Shown: piece by piece, positions 20,525 to 28,766 of the stretch
Layout: each line of letters starts with the position of its first letter
How positions within the stretch are numbered: position 1 is the stretch's first letter
DNA from: JAUZRW01 sp964549915
GTDB taxonomy: Bacteria; Chloroflexota; Anaerolineae; Aggregatilineales; Phototrophicaceae
Direction: 5' to 3'
Assembly: GCA_964549915.1 (NCBI GenBank)
Contig: CAZJWX010000004.1
Span: 69,980-133,979, forward strand
Length of the DNA: 64,000 bases
Program-made: the position numbers and the translations under genes
Notes under the pieces: model-generated
Told to the model about the DNA's origin: nothing
Database searches by the model: none
What the model saw: only the letters and a program-made list of their open reading frames with translations

Positions 20525-20569
20525 TTGACGCAATTTACTTTTAGCACAATCATCCATTAGGTGTGCTAA
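20525..20569 (+). promoter_or_regulatory. marR promoter and candidate autoregulatory operator
   Basis: TTGACG (20525-20530) and AATCAT (20548-20553) form a plausible promoter with 17-bp spacing. A perfect 8-bp inverted repeat TTAGCACA (20541-20548) / TGTGCTAA (20562-20569) with 21-bp half-site spacing straddles the -10, ending 16 bp before the regulator's start. This geometry fits a dimeric MarR repressor controlling its own gene. Confidence 0.55.
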
Positions 20570-20585
20570 TGATCGGTAAAGCCCA

Positions 20586-21062
20586 GTGACCCAAGAAGTC
20601 TCAGCGCGTGATGTCGCTCGCAAAGCCAAGCGCATATTCCCCATCATGGGGCGCTTGATGGAATCACGAATGCGTACACCCGCCATTCCTATTCCACCCG
20701 TGCACTTCCACGTGTTGAATCACCTGGAGACGCGGCCCTATGCGCTCAACGAACTGGCCGAGCAAATGTCAGTGAGTTCGGCTTCGCTTTCGCGGACGAT
20801 CACGGTGCTGGAAGACCGGGAATGGGTCACGCGCAACCGCTCGATGGAGGATCGCCGCGTAGTACAGATCGAGATCACGCCGCAGGGACATGCGGTACTG
20901 ACCGACATCGAGCGCCGTTCCGAAGACTTCCTGACAGAGACCTTGAGCAATCTCTCGCAGGAAGAGTTGGAAAAACTGATGGCTGGGCTGGACATACTGA
21001 TCGGAGCCTTCGCCAGGGGGATGAGCTACGTACCGTCGGATTCGGAACAGCCGTCAGAATGA
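20586..21062 (+). CDS. MarR-family transcriptional regulator
   Basis: A 158-residue winged-helix regulator. The core is HFHVLNHLETRPYALNELAEQMSVSSASLSRTITVLEDREWVTRNRS (recognition helix in SSASLSRT), followed by the wing EDRRVVQIEITPQGHAVL and a long C-terminal helix for dimerisation. The start is GTG at 20586 with a weak ribosome site. An ABC exporter operon begins 130 bp downstream in the same direction; MarR regulators next to drug exporters usually repress them and respond to the drug. Confidence 0.9.
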   Translation: MTQEVSARDVARKAKRIFPIMGRLMESRMRTPAIPIPPVHFHVLNHLETRPYALNELAEQMSVSSASLSRTITVLEDREWVTRNRSMEDRRVVQIEITPQGHAVLTDIERRSEDFLTETLSNLSQEELEKLMAGLDILIGAFARGMSYVPSDSEQPSE

Positions 21063-21192
21063 GGCAGGCTACCGTGTGAAGGCGGCTCGTTCGCGCATCA
21101 AAAAGTCTTTCGCAAAGTACAACTTATGGGTTCTTACAAGGCAGCTTTTTTGGGGCTGTACTCATTTCGTTTTGTCTGTTGAGGGGTAGAAC

Positions 21193-22173
21193 ATGTCAAC
21201 CAGAGAGATCATTGCGGAAAACCTCGTGAAGCGCTACGGCGATTTCACCGCAGTCAACGGGGTCTCGTTTCATGTGCAGGCCGGGGAAGTTTTCGGCTTC
21301 CTGGGGCCGAACGGGGCGGGCAAGAGCACAACCGTCATCATGCTCACTACACTGGGGCTTCCCACCGAAGGGCACGGCAGCGTCGGCGGATTCGATGTCG
21401 TCAAACAGGCCGCACAGGTGCGCCGGGTAGCCGGGGTTGCCCTGCAGGAAATCGGCCTTGATCCGCTCATGCGCTCAATGGAATTGCTGACCATTCAGGG
21501 GCAGACCTTCGGCATGAGCCGCAAGCAGGCACGCGCCCGCGCCGATGAGCTGCTGCACATCGTCAAGCTGGAGAACTTCAAAGATCGCCCTGTGGGCAAG
21601 TACAGCGGCGGTATGCGTCGTCGCCTTGATCTGGCGATGGCACTGGTGCACGAACCAGAAATCCTCTTCCTGGATGAACCGACCACCGGCCTCGACCCCG
21701 CCAGCCGCCGGGATGTGTGGGAAGAAGTGCGCCGCCTGAACCGTGAACTGGGCATGACGATATTCCTGACCACGCAATACTTGGAAGAAGCCGACGAACT
21801 GGCCGACCGCATCGCCATCATCGACCGGGGCGAAATTGCCGCTGAAGGCGAACCCGAAGAACTGAAAGCCCAGGTTGGTGGCGAGGCCATCAACCTCACA
21901 CTCAAGAACATGGAAGATGTCAAACGTGCCCGCAGCGAGTTGAGCGAGATGGCAGAGCGCGTTCAGGTGGATCGTACGATGCTGCGTCTCTACATGAAAA
22001 AATCCGCCGCCGCCGTTCCCACCGTCGTCAATCGCTTGCAAGCGGCTGGCATCGAAATGGCCTCGCTGACCCTGACCCAGCCCACGCTGGATGATGTCTT
22101 CTTGCAGGTCACCGGGCAGCGCTACGACGCTGAAGGCGAAACACCCACTGAAGAAACCGCCGAAGTCGCGTAA
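21193..22173 (+). CDS. ABC exporter ATP-binding protein (DrrA-like)
   Basis: A 326-residue ABC ATPase of the daunorubicin-resistance DrrA type. Motifs are Walker A GPNGAGKSTT (about residues 39-48), signature YSGGMRRRLDLAMALV, Walker B ILFLDEPTTGLDP and the switch region TQYLEEADELADRIAIIDRG. A C-terminal extension of about 100 residues ends in ASLTLTQPTLDDVFLQVTG, the DrrA hallmark. The ribosome site is GAGGGG before ATG 21193. It pairs with the downstream permease to export a hydrophobic compound. Confidence 0.93.
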   Translation: MSTREIIAENLVKRYGDFTAVNGVSFHVQAGEVFGFLGPNGAGKSTTVIMLTTLGLPTEGHGSVGGFDVVKQAAQVRRVAGVALQEIGLDPLMRSMELLTIQGQTFGMSRKQARARADELLHIVKLENFKDRPVGKYSGGMRRRLDLAMALVHEPEILFLDEPTTGLDPASRRDVWEEVRRLNRELGMTIFLTTQYLEEADELADRIAIIDRGEIAAEGEPEELKAQVGGEAINLTLKNMEDVKRARSELSEMAERVQVDRTMLRLYMKKSAAAVPTVVNRLQAAGIEMASLTLTQPTLDDVFLQVTGQRYDAEGETPTEETAEVA

Positions 22174-22205
22174 AACATGTAGAAACCTGAGGAGAGAATA
22201 CCGTC

Positions 22206-23045
22206 ATGGCAAGCATTACTACACGAGATGCTGTTGTCTCGCAAAAGCAGCACGGCACCGCAGCGACCAGCGGCAGGATGCCCTTCTGGCTGCAAGTCAC
22301 TACGATGACCTGGCGCAGCCTGCTGGTGACCTTCCGCACGCCATCTGCCATCCTTCCGCCGCTGATCCTGGGTGGTTTCTTCCTGGTGATCTATGAAGCG
22401 CAGTTGGGCAACGCTTCCGATTTCTTCCTGCGCGGCGTGGATTACATCAACTTCATCCTGCCCCTGTCGATTGTCAGTTCCGCCCTGAGTGGCGCAGGCG
22501 TGGCCGGGCAGAGCCTCGTACGCGACATTGAGAGCGGCTACTTCGACAAATTGATGCTGACGCCGGTCAGCCGCGCGGCGCTCATCCTGGGGCCAACCAT
22601 TGCAGGCGCGGTCATCCTGGCGTTGCAATCGGCTTTCATTGTCACCGTCGGCCTCTTAATGGGATTGAATCCGGCGACGGGTGTGCTGGGGCTGCTCACA
22701 CTGATCAGTCTGGCGCTGCTGCTCGGCTTGAGCTTCGCGGGGTTCACCATCGGCATCGCTCTGCTGACGGGTAATGCCGCAGCGACACAGAGCGGCAACT
22801 TCCTGTTCTTCCCGCTGACCTTCCTGACGGCGACTTTCGTGCCGATTGAACTGCTTTCAGGGTGGATCAAAGTCGCCACCCAGGTGAATCCCATCACCTA
22901 CATCCTGGATGCCATGCGCTCCCTGATGATCGACGGCTGGGATACCCAGAAATTGCTGATTGGGCTGGCGGCCTGCGGGATACTGGGGGCGATCACCTTC
23001 GCCTTCAGCCTCTACGGTCTGCGGGTGCGCACCAGTCGCAAGTGA
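22206..23045 (+). CDS. ABC-2 type exporter permease (DrrB-like)
   Basis: A 279-residue ABC-2 permease with six hydrophobic segments. It starts with a cytosolic tail and the FWLQVTTMTWRSLLVTFRTP coupling region, and includes GYFDKLMLTPVSRAALILG and the late ABC-2 motif FLFFPLTFLTATFVPIELLSGWIKVATQVNPITYILDAMR. It lies 32 bp after the ATPase gene with a GAGGAGAG ribosome site. The pair is one exporter, probably under the upstream MarR protein. Confidence 0.92.
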   Translation: MASITTRDAVVSQKQHGTAATSGRMPFWLQVTTMTWRSLLVTFRTPSAILPPLILGGFFLVIYEAQLGNASDFFLRGVDYINFILPLSIVSSALSGAGVAGQSLVRDIESGYFDKLMLTPVSRAALILGPTIAGAVILALQSAFIVTVGLLMGLNPATGVLGLLTLISLALLLGLSFAGFTIGIALLTGNAAATQSGNFLFFPLTFLTATFVPIELLSGWIKVATQVNPITYILDAMRSLMIDGWDTQKLLIGLAACGILGAITFAFSLYGLRVRTSRK

Positions 23046-23144
23046 GATCGCAGCAGCAGAACAACGAGAACCTGGTGTATGATGACGAGGGGAACGGTGT
23101 GATCTCCTCGTCTTTGCGTTTCATAGAAGGGTGTTGTTGCAGAT

Positions 23145-23576
23145 ATGGATCACGAATTCATTATGGATTGTGTCGTCCCGCGCCGGATCAAATTATTCTG
23201 GATCGGCCTGGGACTCGTGGTCGCGCTGTTGATCTTCTGGCTCCAGCGCGAGAACTGGCTGCTATGGGGGCTGGTAGGCTATATGTCACTGCGCGTACCG
23301 CTTTATTCGCCGGATGTGTACGTCTACAGTGATGGCGTGGAAGTGAATCGCTTCGGCTTCAAAAATTTCCTGCACTGGACGGACATCCGGGGCGTGCGCG
23401 TCAGCAAGCTCAACAGTCAAATCTTCCCCAGCGGCATCCCCAATTGGGTCGGCTGGCTCTTCTACGATTTCCTGCTGATCAATTTCTGGCGCACGAATTA
23501 CAAAGAGGCAATGGACTACATCGCAGAGCACGTGGACACCACGCAGCAATTGCAGCAAGGGCGAGTCTATCGCTAG
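23145..23576 (+). CDS. Membrane protein with bacterial PH-like domain
   Basis: A 143-residue protein with two adjoining N-terminal hydrophobic segments (LFWIGLGLVVALLIFWL and WLLWGLVGYMSL) followed by a beta-rich domain (VYVYSDGVEVNRFGFKNFLHWTDIRGVRVSKL) that reads like the bacterial PH/YdbT-type fold seen in small membrane proteins. Function is unknown. It follows the exporter by 100 bp and its stop codon lies inside a hairpin shared with the convergent gene. Confidence 0.6.
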   Translation: MDHEFIMDCVVPRRIKLFWIGLGLVVALLIFWLQRENWLLWGLVGYMSLRVPLYSPDVYVYSDGVEVNRFGFKNFLHWTDIRGVRVSKLNSQIFPSGIPNWVGWLFYDFLLINFWRTNYKEAMDYIAEHVDTTQQLQQGRVYR

Positions 23577-23603
23577 GGGTATCTCATACGGAGACACCCC
23601 TAG
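23573..23603. terminator. Hairpin between convergent genes
   Basis: CTAGGGGT-a-TCTC pairs with GAGA-c-ACCCCTAG (12 bp, one mismatch, 5-nt loop). It overlaps the stop codon of the PH-like gene and faces the DUF3048 gene. No U tract, so it may act as a bidirectional barrier or be a member of a dispersed palindrome family. Confidence 0.45.
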
Positions 23604-23676
23604 CCCACGAGAAACCTGCCTAACCACTGCCATTGAAATGGCGTGGCTTGCGGCGGGTTCAAAATCTGTCACTGGA

Positions 23677-25062
23677 TTAGTCGTCGGGATTGACCTGAAT
23701 AGGCGTTGGTGACGGAGTTTGTGCCTGGATGGTCGCCGTCGCTGCAATGTCCGTGTAGTCTTCGGTGATCGTGACATTGCCCAGACCACGCACCACTGTC
23801 ACCCAGGTCTGCCCCGGCTTCATCTTGATCGGCGTATTGTCGCCATAGATGATCTGCAAGGCGCTGCCCGGTTCGCGATCCCGACGACGCCAATACCCCT
23901 GGTAGAGCTGTCCGTCGCGCAGCAAATACGCGAAGCCCTGATCCCATAATTCGATCCCTAGCGAACTGTAATTGGCTCCCGGCGGGAACAAATCCGGGCG
24001 CTCTACGTGGGGTGCTTCGATGAATACCAGATTCTCAACCCCGACCTGTTCGCCATTGCCGGCATCCAGGTGCGGCACACCATCGGTATAACGCAGGTAC
24101 GTGCCACTTGCCGGATCGTACTGCCAGCGCGACTCTGTGGGGCCATACCAGAACACCCCCGCATCATTGGCAGGCGTACCGTTCGGTGGCACGTCCTCGC
24201 CAAAGGCGAAGCCGAATGCGATATAGCCCGTATTCGTGCCCTGGTTATCCGCCACTTCCCACATCAACTGCGTGTTGCCGAAGAGCGTGTGCTCACGCGC
24301 AACGCCAGCTTCGCGCAGGGAAGTATCGCGGCAGAAGACGACCACATTGCAGTTATTCGTCGGGTCTTCCGGATGCCCAACCGAAGGCGAAATCAACTGA
24401 AACTCGAAGAATTCTTCGCCGAGCAATAGCTGCTGAATCGGCTCACTGGTGCCAGAATACGTCAACAGGGCACGATACATCGTCACCAGTTCCATATCCA
24501 TCAGGCGGGCGCTGCGGATCGAGCCGACTCGTTCCGGGGCTTCGCTGCGGAAGATCGCCGCAAAGCGGGTGACGCCACCCTCCGCCTCGTATTCATAGAT
24601 CACATCCGCCGCATTGAGGCCATACTGCGGGCGCACCACAGGCGGATAGTTCGAAATCTTCACGATCAAGTTACGCCGTGCTTGCGCTTCTTCGTTCGGA
24701 TACGGCAGCCCGGTCAGGGGATTGATGCCCTGTGGATAGCTAAAGGGGCCGATTGGTGTCGGGGTCGGCGTGGGCGTATTGGTAGGCGTGTTGGATGCCG
24801 TCGGCGTGGGCGTATTCGTCGGCGTCTGGGTTGCGGTAGCCGTATGAGTCGGGGTATTCGTCGGCGTCGCGGTTGGGCCGCTGGGCGTGTTGGTCGCAAA
24901 CCCAAAACCACTCCCTGGCAGTGCGTCCGTCCCGGCGGGCGGCTGCTCCCCGCTGCCATCCGGCGTATTCGTGGCGAATTGTCCCTGGGCGTGTTGCGGC
25001 GCAGCAACCAGAGCGACGGTCAGCAGCAGCACGATGGAGAGCAAGCTCAATATGCGGTGCAT
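23677..25062 (-). CDS. DUF3048 (YerB-like) exported protein with Thr/Pro-rich linker
   Basis: A 461-residue exported protein. ATG 25062 (GAGGAAC upstream) gives a clear signal peptide (MHRILSLLSIVLLLTVALVAAPQHAQG). Residues about 45-100 are a low-complexity TPTNTPT linker, common in Chloroflexota surface proteins. The DUF3048 N-terminal domain begins at NPLTGLPYPNEEAQARRNLIVKI and includes YEYEAEGGVTRFAAIF and VGSIRSAR; the C-terminal DUF3048 domain includes YPGTYLRYTDG-like and GNVTITEDY segments. YerB-type proteins are cell-envelope lipoproteins of unknown function; no lipobox Cys is seen here. Confidence 0.85.
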   Translation of the reverse strand: MHRILSLLSIVLLLTVALVAAPQHAQGQFATNTPDGSGEQPPAGTDALPGSGFGFATNTPSGPTATPTNTPTHTATATQTPTNTPTPTASNTPTNTPTPTPTPIGPFSYPQGINPLTGLPYPNEEAQARRNLIVKISNYPPVVRPQYGLNAADVIYEYEAEGGVTRFAAIFRSEAPERVGSIRSARLMDMELVTMYRALLTYSGTSEPIQQLLLGEEFFEFQLISPSVGHPEDPTNNCNVVVFCRDTSLREAGVAREHTLFGNTQLMWEVADNQGTNTGYIAFGFAFGEDVPPNGTPANDAGVFWYGPTESRWQYDPASGTYLRYTDGVPHLDAGNGEQVGVENLVFIEAPHVERPDLFPPGANYSSLGIELWDQGFAYLLRDGQLYQGYWRRRDREPGSALQIIYGDNTPIKMKPGQTWVTVVRGLGNVTITEDYTDIAATATIQAQTPSPTPIQVNPDD

Positions 25063-25234
25063 CAGTTCCTCGTTTGCAATCGTAACGGCAGTATCGCGTT
25101 TTAGCAGCGCATGAGTATACGAGCGCCCTACCGACTTGCACAGGGGCATGTTGGCACACGCAGACTATAATAGGGCTATCGTCGGACTCACCTGACGTGA
25201 GCAACTAGAACCGCTGCAAATTGGAGCAACCCAG

Positions 25235-26119
25235 ATGGCAAAGCGCCGTTTATTGATTTCCTATGCCCATCCTGATGACGAGAGCTTCGGCAATGGCGGC
25301 CTGATCGCCAAATATGTCGCTGAAGGGGTCGATGTCTACCTGATCTGTGCGACGGATGGTGATGCGGGTACCATCCCGGAAGAGATGCAAGACCAGTACG
25401 AGACCGTGCGGGAACTGCGCCTGGCGGAACTGGACTGCGCCGCACAGACGCTCGGTCTGACGCGAGTGTACAAATTCGGCTATCACGACAGCGGCATGAT
25501 GCAAAATGACCAGAAAGACCAGCCCGATGCGCTCTGGTATAACTGGCAGCACAAACCAGATGAGGTTTTGCGCAAAGTTGTGGATGTCATCCGCGAAGTG
25601 AAGCCGCATGTCGTGCTGACTTTCGACCGCTACGGCGGCTATGGACACCCGGATCACATTGCCATTCAGCAGGCGACGACCCGGGCTTTCGAGTTGGCGG
25701 GGGATGACAGCTACGTCACGGAGCAACCGCCCTACCAACCGCAGAAACTCTATTATTCGGGCATTCCCGCGGCCATGCTGCGGATCGGGTTATGGTGGCT
25801 GAAGCTGCGTGGCAAAGATGTGCGACGGATGGGCGTCAACAAAGACATCGATTTCCAGGCCATCGTAGATCACATCGAACCGAAACATGCCAGCGTAGAT
25901 ATTTCGGATTATCTGGATGCCTGGGACGAAGCCTCTGCCTGCCACAAGAGCCAGGGCGGCGGACGAATCCATACGATGCCGAACTGGCTGCGCCGCATAC
26001 TTTCCGGCAGGCAGGGCTTTACGCGCATTTTCCCGGAACCGCCGCGCGATGTCGTGGACGAGCATGATTTATTCGCTGGCGTCACGCTCGCAGAAGAGGA
26101 GCCGGAGCCAGTGGCATGA
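25235..26119 (+). CDS. PIG-L/LmbE family zinc deacetylase
   Basis: A 294-residue LmbE-like hydrolase with the zinc motif AHPDDE (residues about 11-16) and the second His motif GHPDH near residue 136. The family removes acetyl groups from GlcNAc-containing small molecules (mycothiol, bacillithiol, GPI precursors) or sugars. The Arg/Tyr-rich middle (TFDRYGGYGHPDH) matches the MshB/Mca group, suggesting a thiol-cofactor or conjugate role, unproven. TATAAT at 25166-25171 is a likely -10. It overlaps the next gene by ATGA. Confidence 0.87.
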   Translation: MAKRRLLISYAHPDDESFGNGGLIAKYVAEGVDVYLICATDGDAGTIPEEMQDQYETVRELRLAELDCAAQTLGLTRVYKFGYHDSGMMQNDQKDQPDALWYNWQHKPDEVLRKVVDVIREVKPHVVLTFDRYGGYGHPDHIAIQQATTRAFELAGDDSYVTEQPPYQPQKLYYSGIPAAMLRIGLWWLKLRGKDVRRMGVNKDIDFQAIVDHIEPKHASVDISDYLDAWDEASACHKSQGGGRIHTMPNWLRRILSGRQGFTRIFPEPPRDVVDEHDLFAGVTLAEEEPEPVA

Positions 26120-26517
26120 GCGCCCAAACCCAGGACGAAGGTGCGCCGCCCGTTGAGCGCTTGCTGGATGCCATTGATTTGATCGAGGCGGGTCGCAAAG
26201 CGGAAGCCCGCCCGATCTTACGTGGTTTGATCCGCGAGAACAGCGATTTTGAAGATGCGTGGCTCTGGATGAGCGTCGCCGTTGACTCGGTGGATCAGAG
26301 CATTGTCAGCCTCGAAAACGTCCTGCGCATCAACCCCAGCAACACCCGCGCTGCCGAAGCGCTCTATCGGCTGCGTCAGCGCGACTTACTCAGTGAACGA
26401 CGCCGCAGCCGCCTGGAATTCATCCGCGATACGGCTCGTGCGCTCTTCTGGCTGGTGGTGATGACGCTGCTCTTCGCCGTGCTGTTCACCTCGTTATTCG
26501 AAATGAGTGCCGTTTGA
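26116..26517 (+). CDS. TPR-like protein with C-terminal membrane anchor
   Basis: A 133-residue protein translationally coupled (ATGA) to the deacetylase gene. Residues about 15-85 form a degenerate tetratricopeptide pair (LLDAIDLIEAGRKAEARPIL, EDAWLWMSVAVDSVDQSIVSLENVLRINPSN), and residues about 105-128 are a hydrophobic helix (ALFWLVVMTLLFAVLFTSLF). It is a tail-anchored small helical protein of unknown role. Its 3' end overlaps the convergent xanthine dehydrogenase gene by 24 bp. Confidence 0.65.
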   Translation: MSAQTQDEGAPPVERLLDAIDLIEAGRKAEARPILRGLIRENSDFEDAWLWMSVAVDSVDQSIVSLENVLRINPSNTRAAEALYRLRQRDLLSERRRSRLEFIRDTARALFWLVVMTLLFAVLFTSLFEMSAV

Positions 26518-28752
26518 AGCCTGACCTACGCCGTTTGCGCGCAAGGTGCGCACCACGTTTTCCGGCGTCAACGGAATCTTATCGAACCAGACACCTGTCG
26601 CATCATAAAGCGCGGCGGCAATCGCACCCGCCAGCGGGATCATGGGCATCTCCGCCATACCGCGTGCCCCCCAGGGGCCTTGTGGATCGGGAACTTCCAG
26701 AATGACCGAATCGACTTTCGCCGGAATATCCATGATTCCCGGAATCAAGTACGTGCTCAAGCGCGGATTGAGGATGAAACCATCCTTAAGCTGTAAATTC
26801 TCCGTCACGGCATACCCGTAGGCCTGGATCACACCACCTTCGATTTGGCCTTCGACCAACTGCGGATTGATGGCCTTGCCCACATCATCTGCACAGACCA
26901 CCCGCTCGACGAAGATGTGCCCGGTCTCGATATCGACGGAAAGCTCCACCGACTGCGCCACGTAGCCGTAGGTGATGTTGGCATCCCCCTTGCCCGTTTC
27001 CGGGTCAATCATCTCGGTCGCACGCGGCGTGAAACGCATCTCGCCCACTGCCGGACGGTTCTCGTTACGCCACGCTTCCAGGGCACGATCCGCCGCTCCC
27101 AGTATGGCGTTACCTGCCATAAAAGTCAGGCGGGAAGCCGAGGCCGAGCCGGAGTCCCCCGTGTAAGCCGTATCCGAGACGAACATCTCCACGCGCTCGT
27201 AGTCGACTCCCAGGGCTTCCGCCGCCATCTGCCGGAACGCTGTATGCGCCCCCTGCCCGACATCCGCACCAGAATGATAGACCACTGCACGTTCGATTTC
27301 AGCCGCGCCATGCAGTTCAATTCGAGCTTCGCAGCGCTCATCAAAGCCGAAAGAATAGCCGATATTCTTGAATCCGCAGGCCATCCCACGACCACGCCGG
27401 ATGCTGGTCGCAGAACCCGGCAGCGTCTGAAACGACTTGAAAGGCCCCGCTGCGGCCAGCGGTTCCTGCCACTGGCTGGCTTCGGCACAGGCTTCGATCA
27501 CCTGCGGCATACTGACACCAGCCGGAAGCACCGCCATCGAGAGCGCCTCACTGCCTTCGCGAAAACAGTTCTTCAGGCGAATTTCGACCGGATCCATGTT
27601 CAGCGCGGCAGCGAGCTTATTCATCTGGCTCTCTGCGACGAAGGCTCCCTGCGGCGCACCGAACCCCCGGAAAGCTCCTCCCGGAACGGTTGTCGTGTAC
27701 AGCGCGTGACTATCGACGCGGGCATTGGGCACTTCGTAGGGGCCAGCAACCGTCAGATGCAAATTGCCCAGCACCTTGTTGCTGGTGTAGTTGTAAGCGC
27801 CGCCATCCAGGTAAGCATCGGCTTCCACAGCGACGATTTTGCCATCTTTCGTAGCCCCCCAGCGCGTTTCGACGATAGCACGGTGCCGCTTGTGATGCCC
27901 GACGATGCTCTCTTCCCGCGACCACTGCGACCGAATCGGGCGCGTCTCTCCGCGTTCGTGCAATTTCCAGGCTGCAAGGGCCATCACAATCTGCATGGAC
28001 ATATCTTCGCGCCCACCGAAGGCACCGCCGATAGCCGGGTAGATCACGCGAATCCTGTCGTCGGGCAAATCCAGCGCATGACCGATCTGCCACAGGTCTT
28101 CGTGCGTCCACTGCCCGGCAATCTCAATCGTCACGCGGCCTTCGGCATCCACATAGCTGACGGCGGCCTCCGGCTGTAAATAGGCGTGTTCCTGGTGCGG
28201 GACTTCATAGCGCCCTTCGATGATGACCTCTGCGTCACGCCAACCCGCGTCCATATCCCCCTTGCGGATGACGTAATGTTTGATGGTGTTGGTTCCGTTT
28301 TCGGGATGCACCAGCACCTCATCTTCCAGGGCTGCGTAGACATCATCAACCAGGGGCAGCGGCTCCCATTCGATTTCGATGCATTCCGCCGCTCGTTGGG
28401 CAGCATCCGGCGTTTCCGCGACGACTAACGCAACCTGATCGCCTTCCCAGCGGCTGACATCCGCCGGAACTTTGCTGCGCCCCGTATCATTCAGTCCGAT
28501 CATCACGGGCTGGTCGTACATGGTCAGGCCATATTCATTGACCGGAACATCCTGCGCGGTGAAGATCGCCACCACACCCGGAATCGCTTCCGCCGCAGAT
28601 AAATCCATGCTGCGCATACGGGCGTGCGGCTGACCGCTGAAGACGATTTTCGCATGTAGATAGTCCGTGCGCTGAACATCGCCGGGATAGAGCGTCTCTC
28701 CGGTCACCTTACCGGGTGCATCCACCCTGAACTTCGATTCACCGATTGTCAT
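26494..28752 (-). CDS. Xanthine dehydrogenase-family molybdenum-binding subunit
   Basis: A 752-residue molybdopterin subunit of the xanthine dehydrogenase/aldehyde oxidase family. N-terminal a/b-hammerhead domain (TGETLYPGDVQRTDYLHAKI) leads to Mo-binding motifs AIGGAFGGRED, VPGGAFRGFGAPQ, GADVGQGAHTAFRQ and the catalytic Glu region GARGMAEMPMIPLAGA. It contains no Fe-S clusters; these and FAD are on the adjacent upstream gene, 14 bp away, so the two form one enzyme. The likely substrate is a purine or related N-heterocycle, given the hydantoinase, SsnA and nucleoside-type importer. Last gene of the leftward run. Confidence 0.93.
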   Translation of the reverse strand: MTIGESKFRVDAPGKVTGETLYPGDVQRTDYLHAKIVFSGQPHARMRSMDLSAAEAIPGVVAIFTAQDVPVNEYGLTMYDQPVMIGLNDTGRSKVPADVSRWEGDQVALVVAETPDAAQRAAECIEIEWEPLPLVDDVYAALEDEVLVHPENGTNTIKHYVIRKGDMDAGWRDAEVIIEGRYEVPHQEHAYLQPEAAVSYVDAEGRVTIEIAGQWTHEDLWQIGHALDLPDDRIRVIYPAIGGAFGGREDMSMQIVMALAAWKLHERGETRPIRSQWSREESIVGHHKRHRAIVETRWGATKDGKIVAVEADAYLDGGAYNYTSNKVLGNLHLTVAGPYEVPNARVDSHALYTTTVPGGAFRGFGAPQGAFVAESQMNKLAAALNMDPVEIRLKNCFREGSEALSMAVLPAGVSMPQVIEACAEASQWQEPLAAAGPFKSFQTLPGSATSIRRGRGMACGFKNIGYSFGFDERCEARIELHGAAEIERAVVYHSGADVGQGAHTAFRQMAAEALGVDYERVEMFVSDTAYTGDSGSASASRLTFMAGNAILGAADRALEAWRNENRPAVGEMRFTPRATEMIDPETGKGDANITYGYVAQSVELSVDIETGHIFVERVVCADDVGKAINPQLVEGQIEGGVIQAYGYAVTENLQLKDGFILNPRLSTYLIPGIMDIPAKVDSVILEVPDPQGPWGARGMAEMPMIPLAGAIAAALYDATGVWFDKIPLTPENVVRTLRANGVGQASNGTHFE

Positions 28753-28766
28753 CGTCGTCTACCCCA

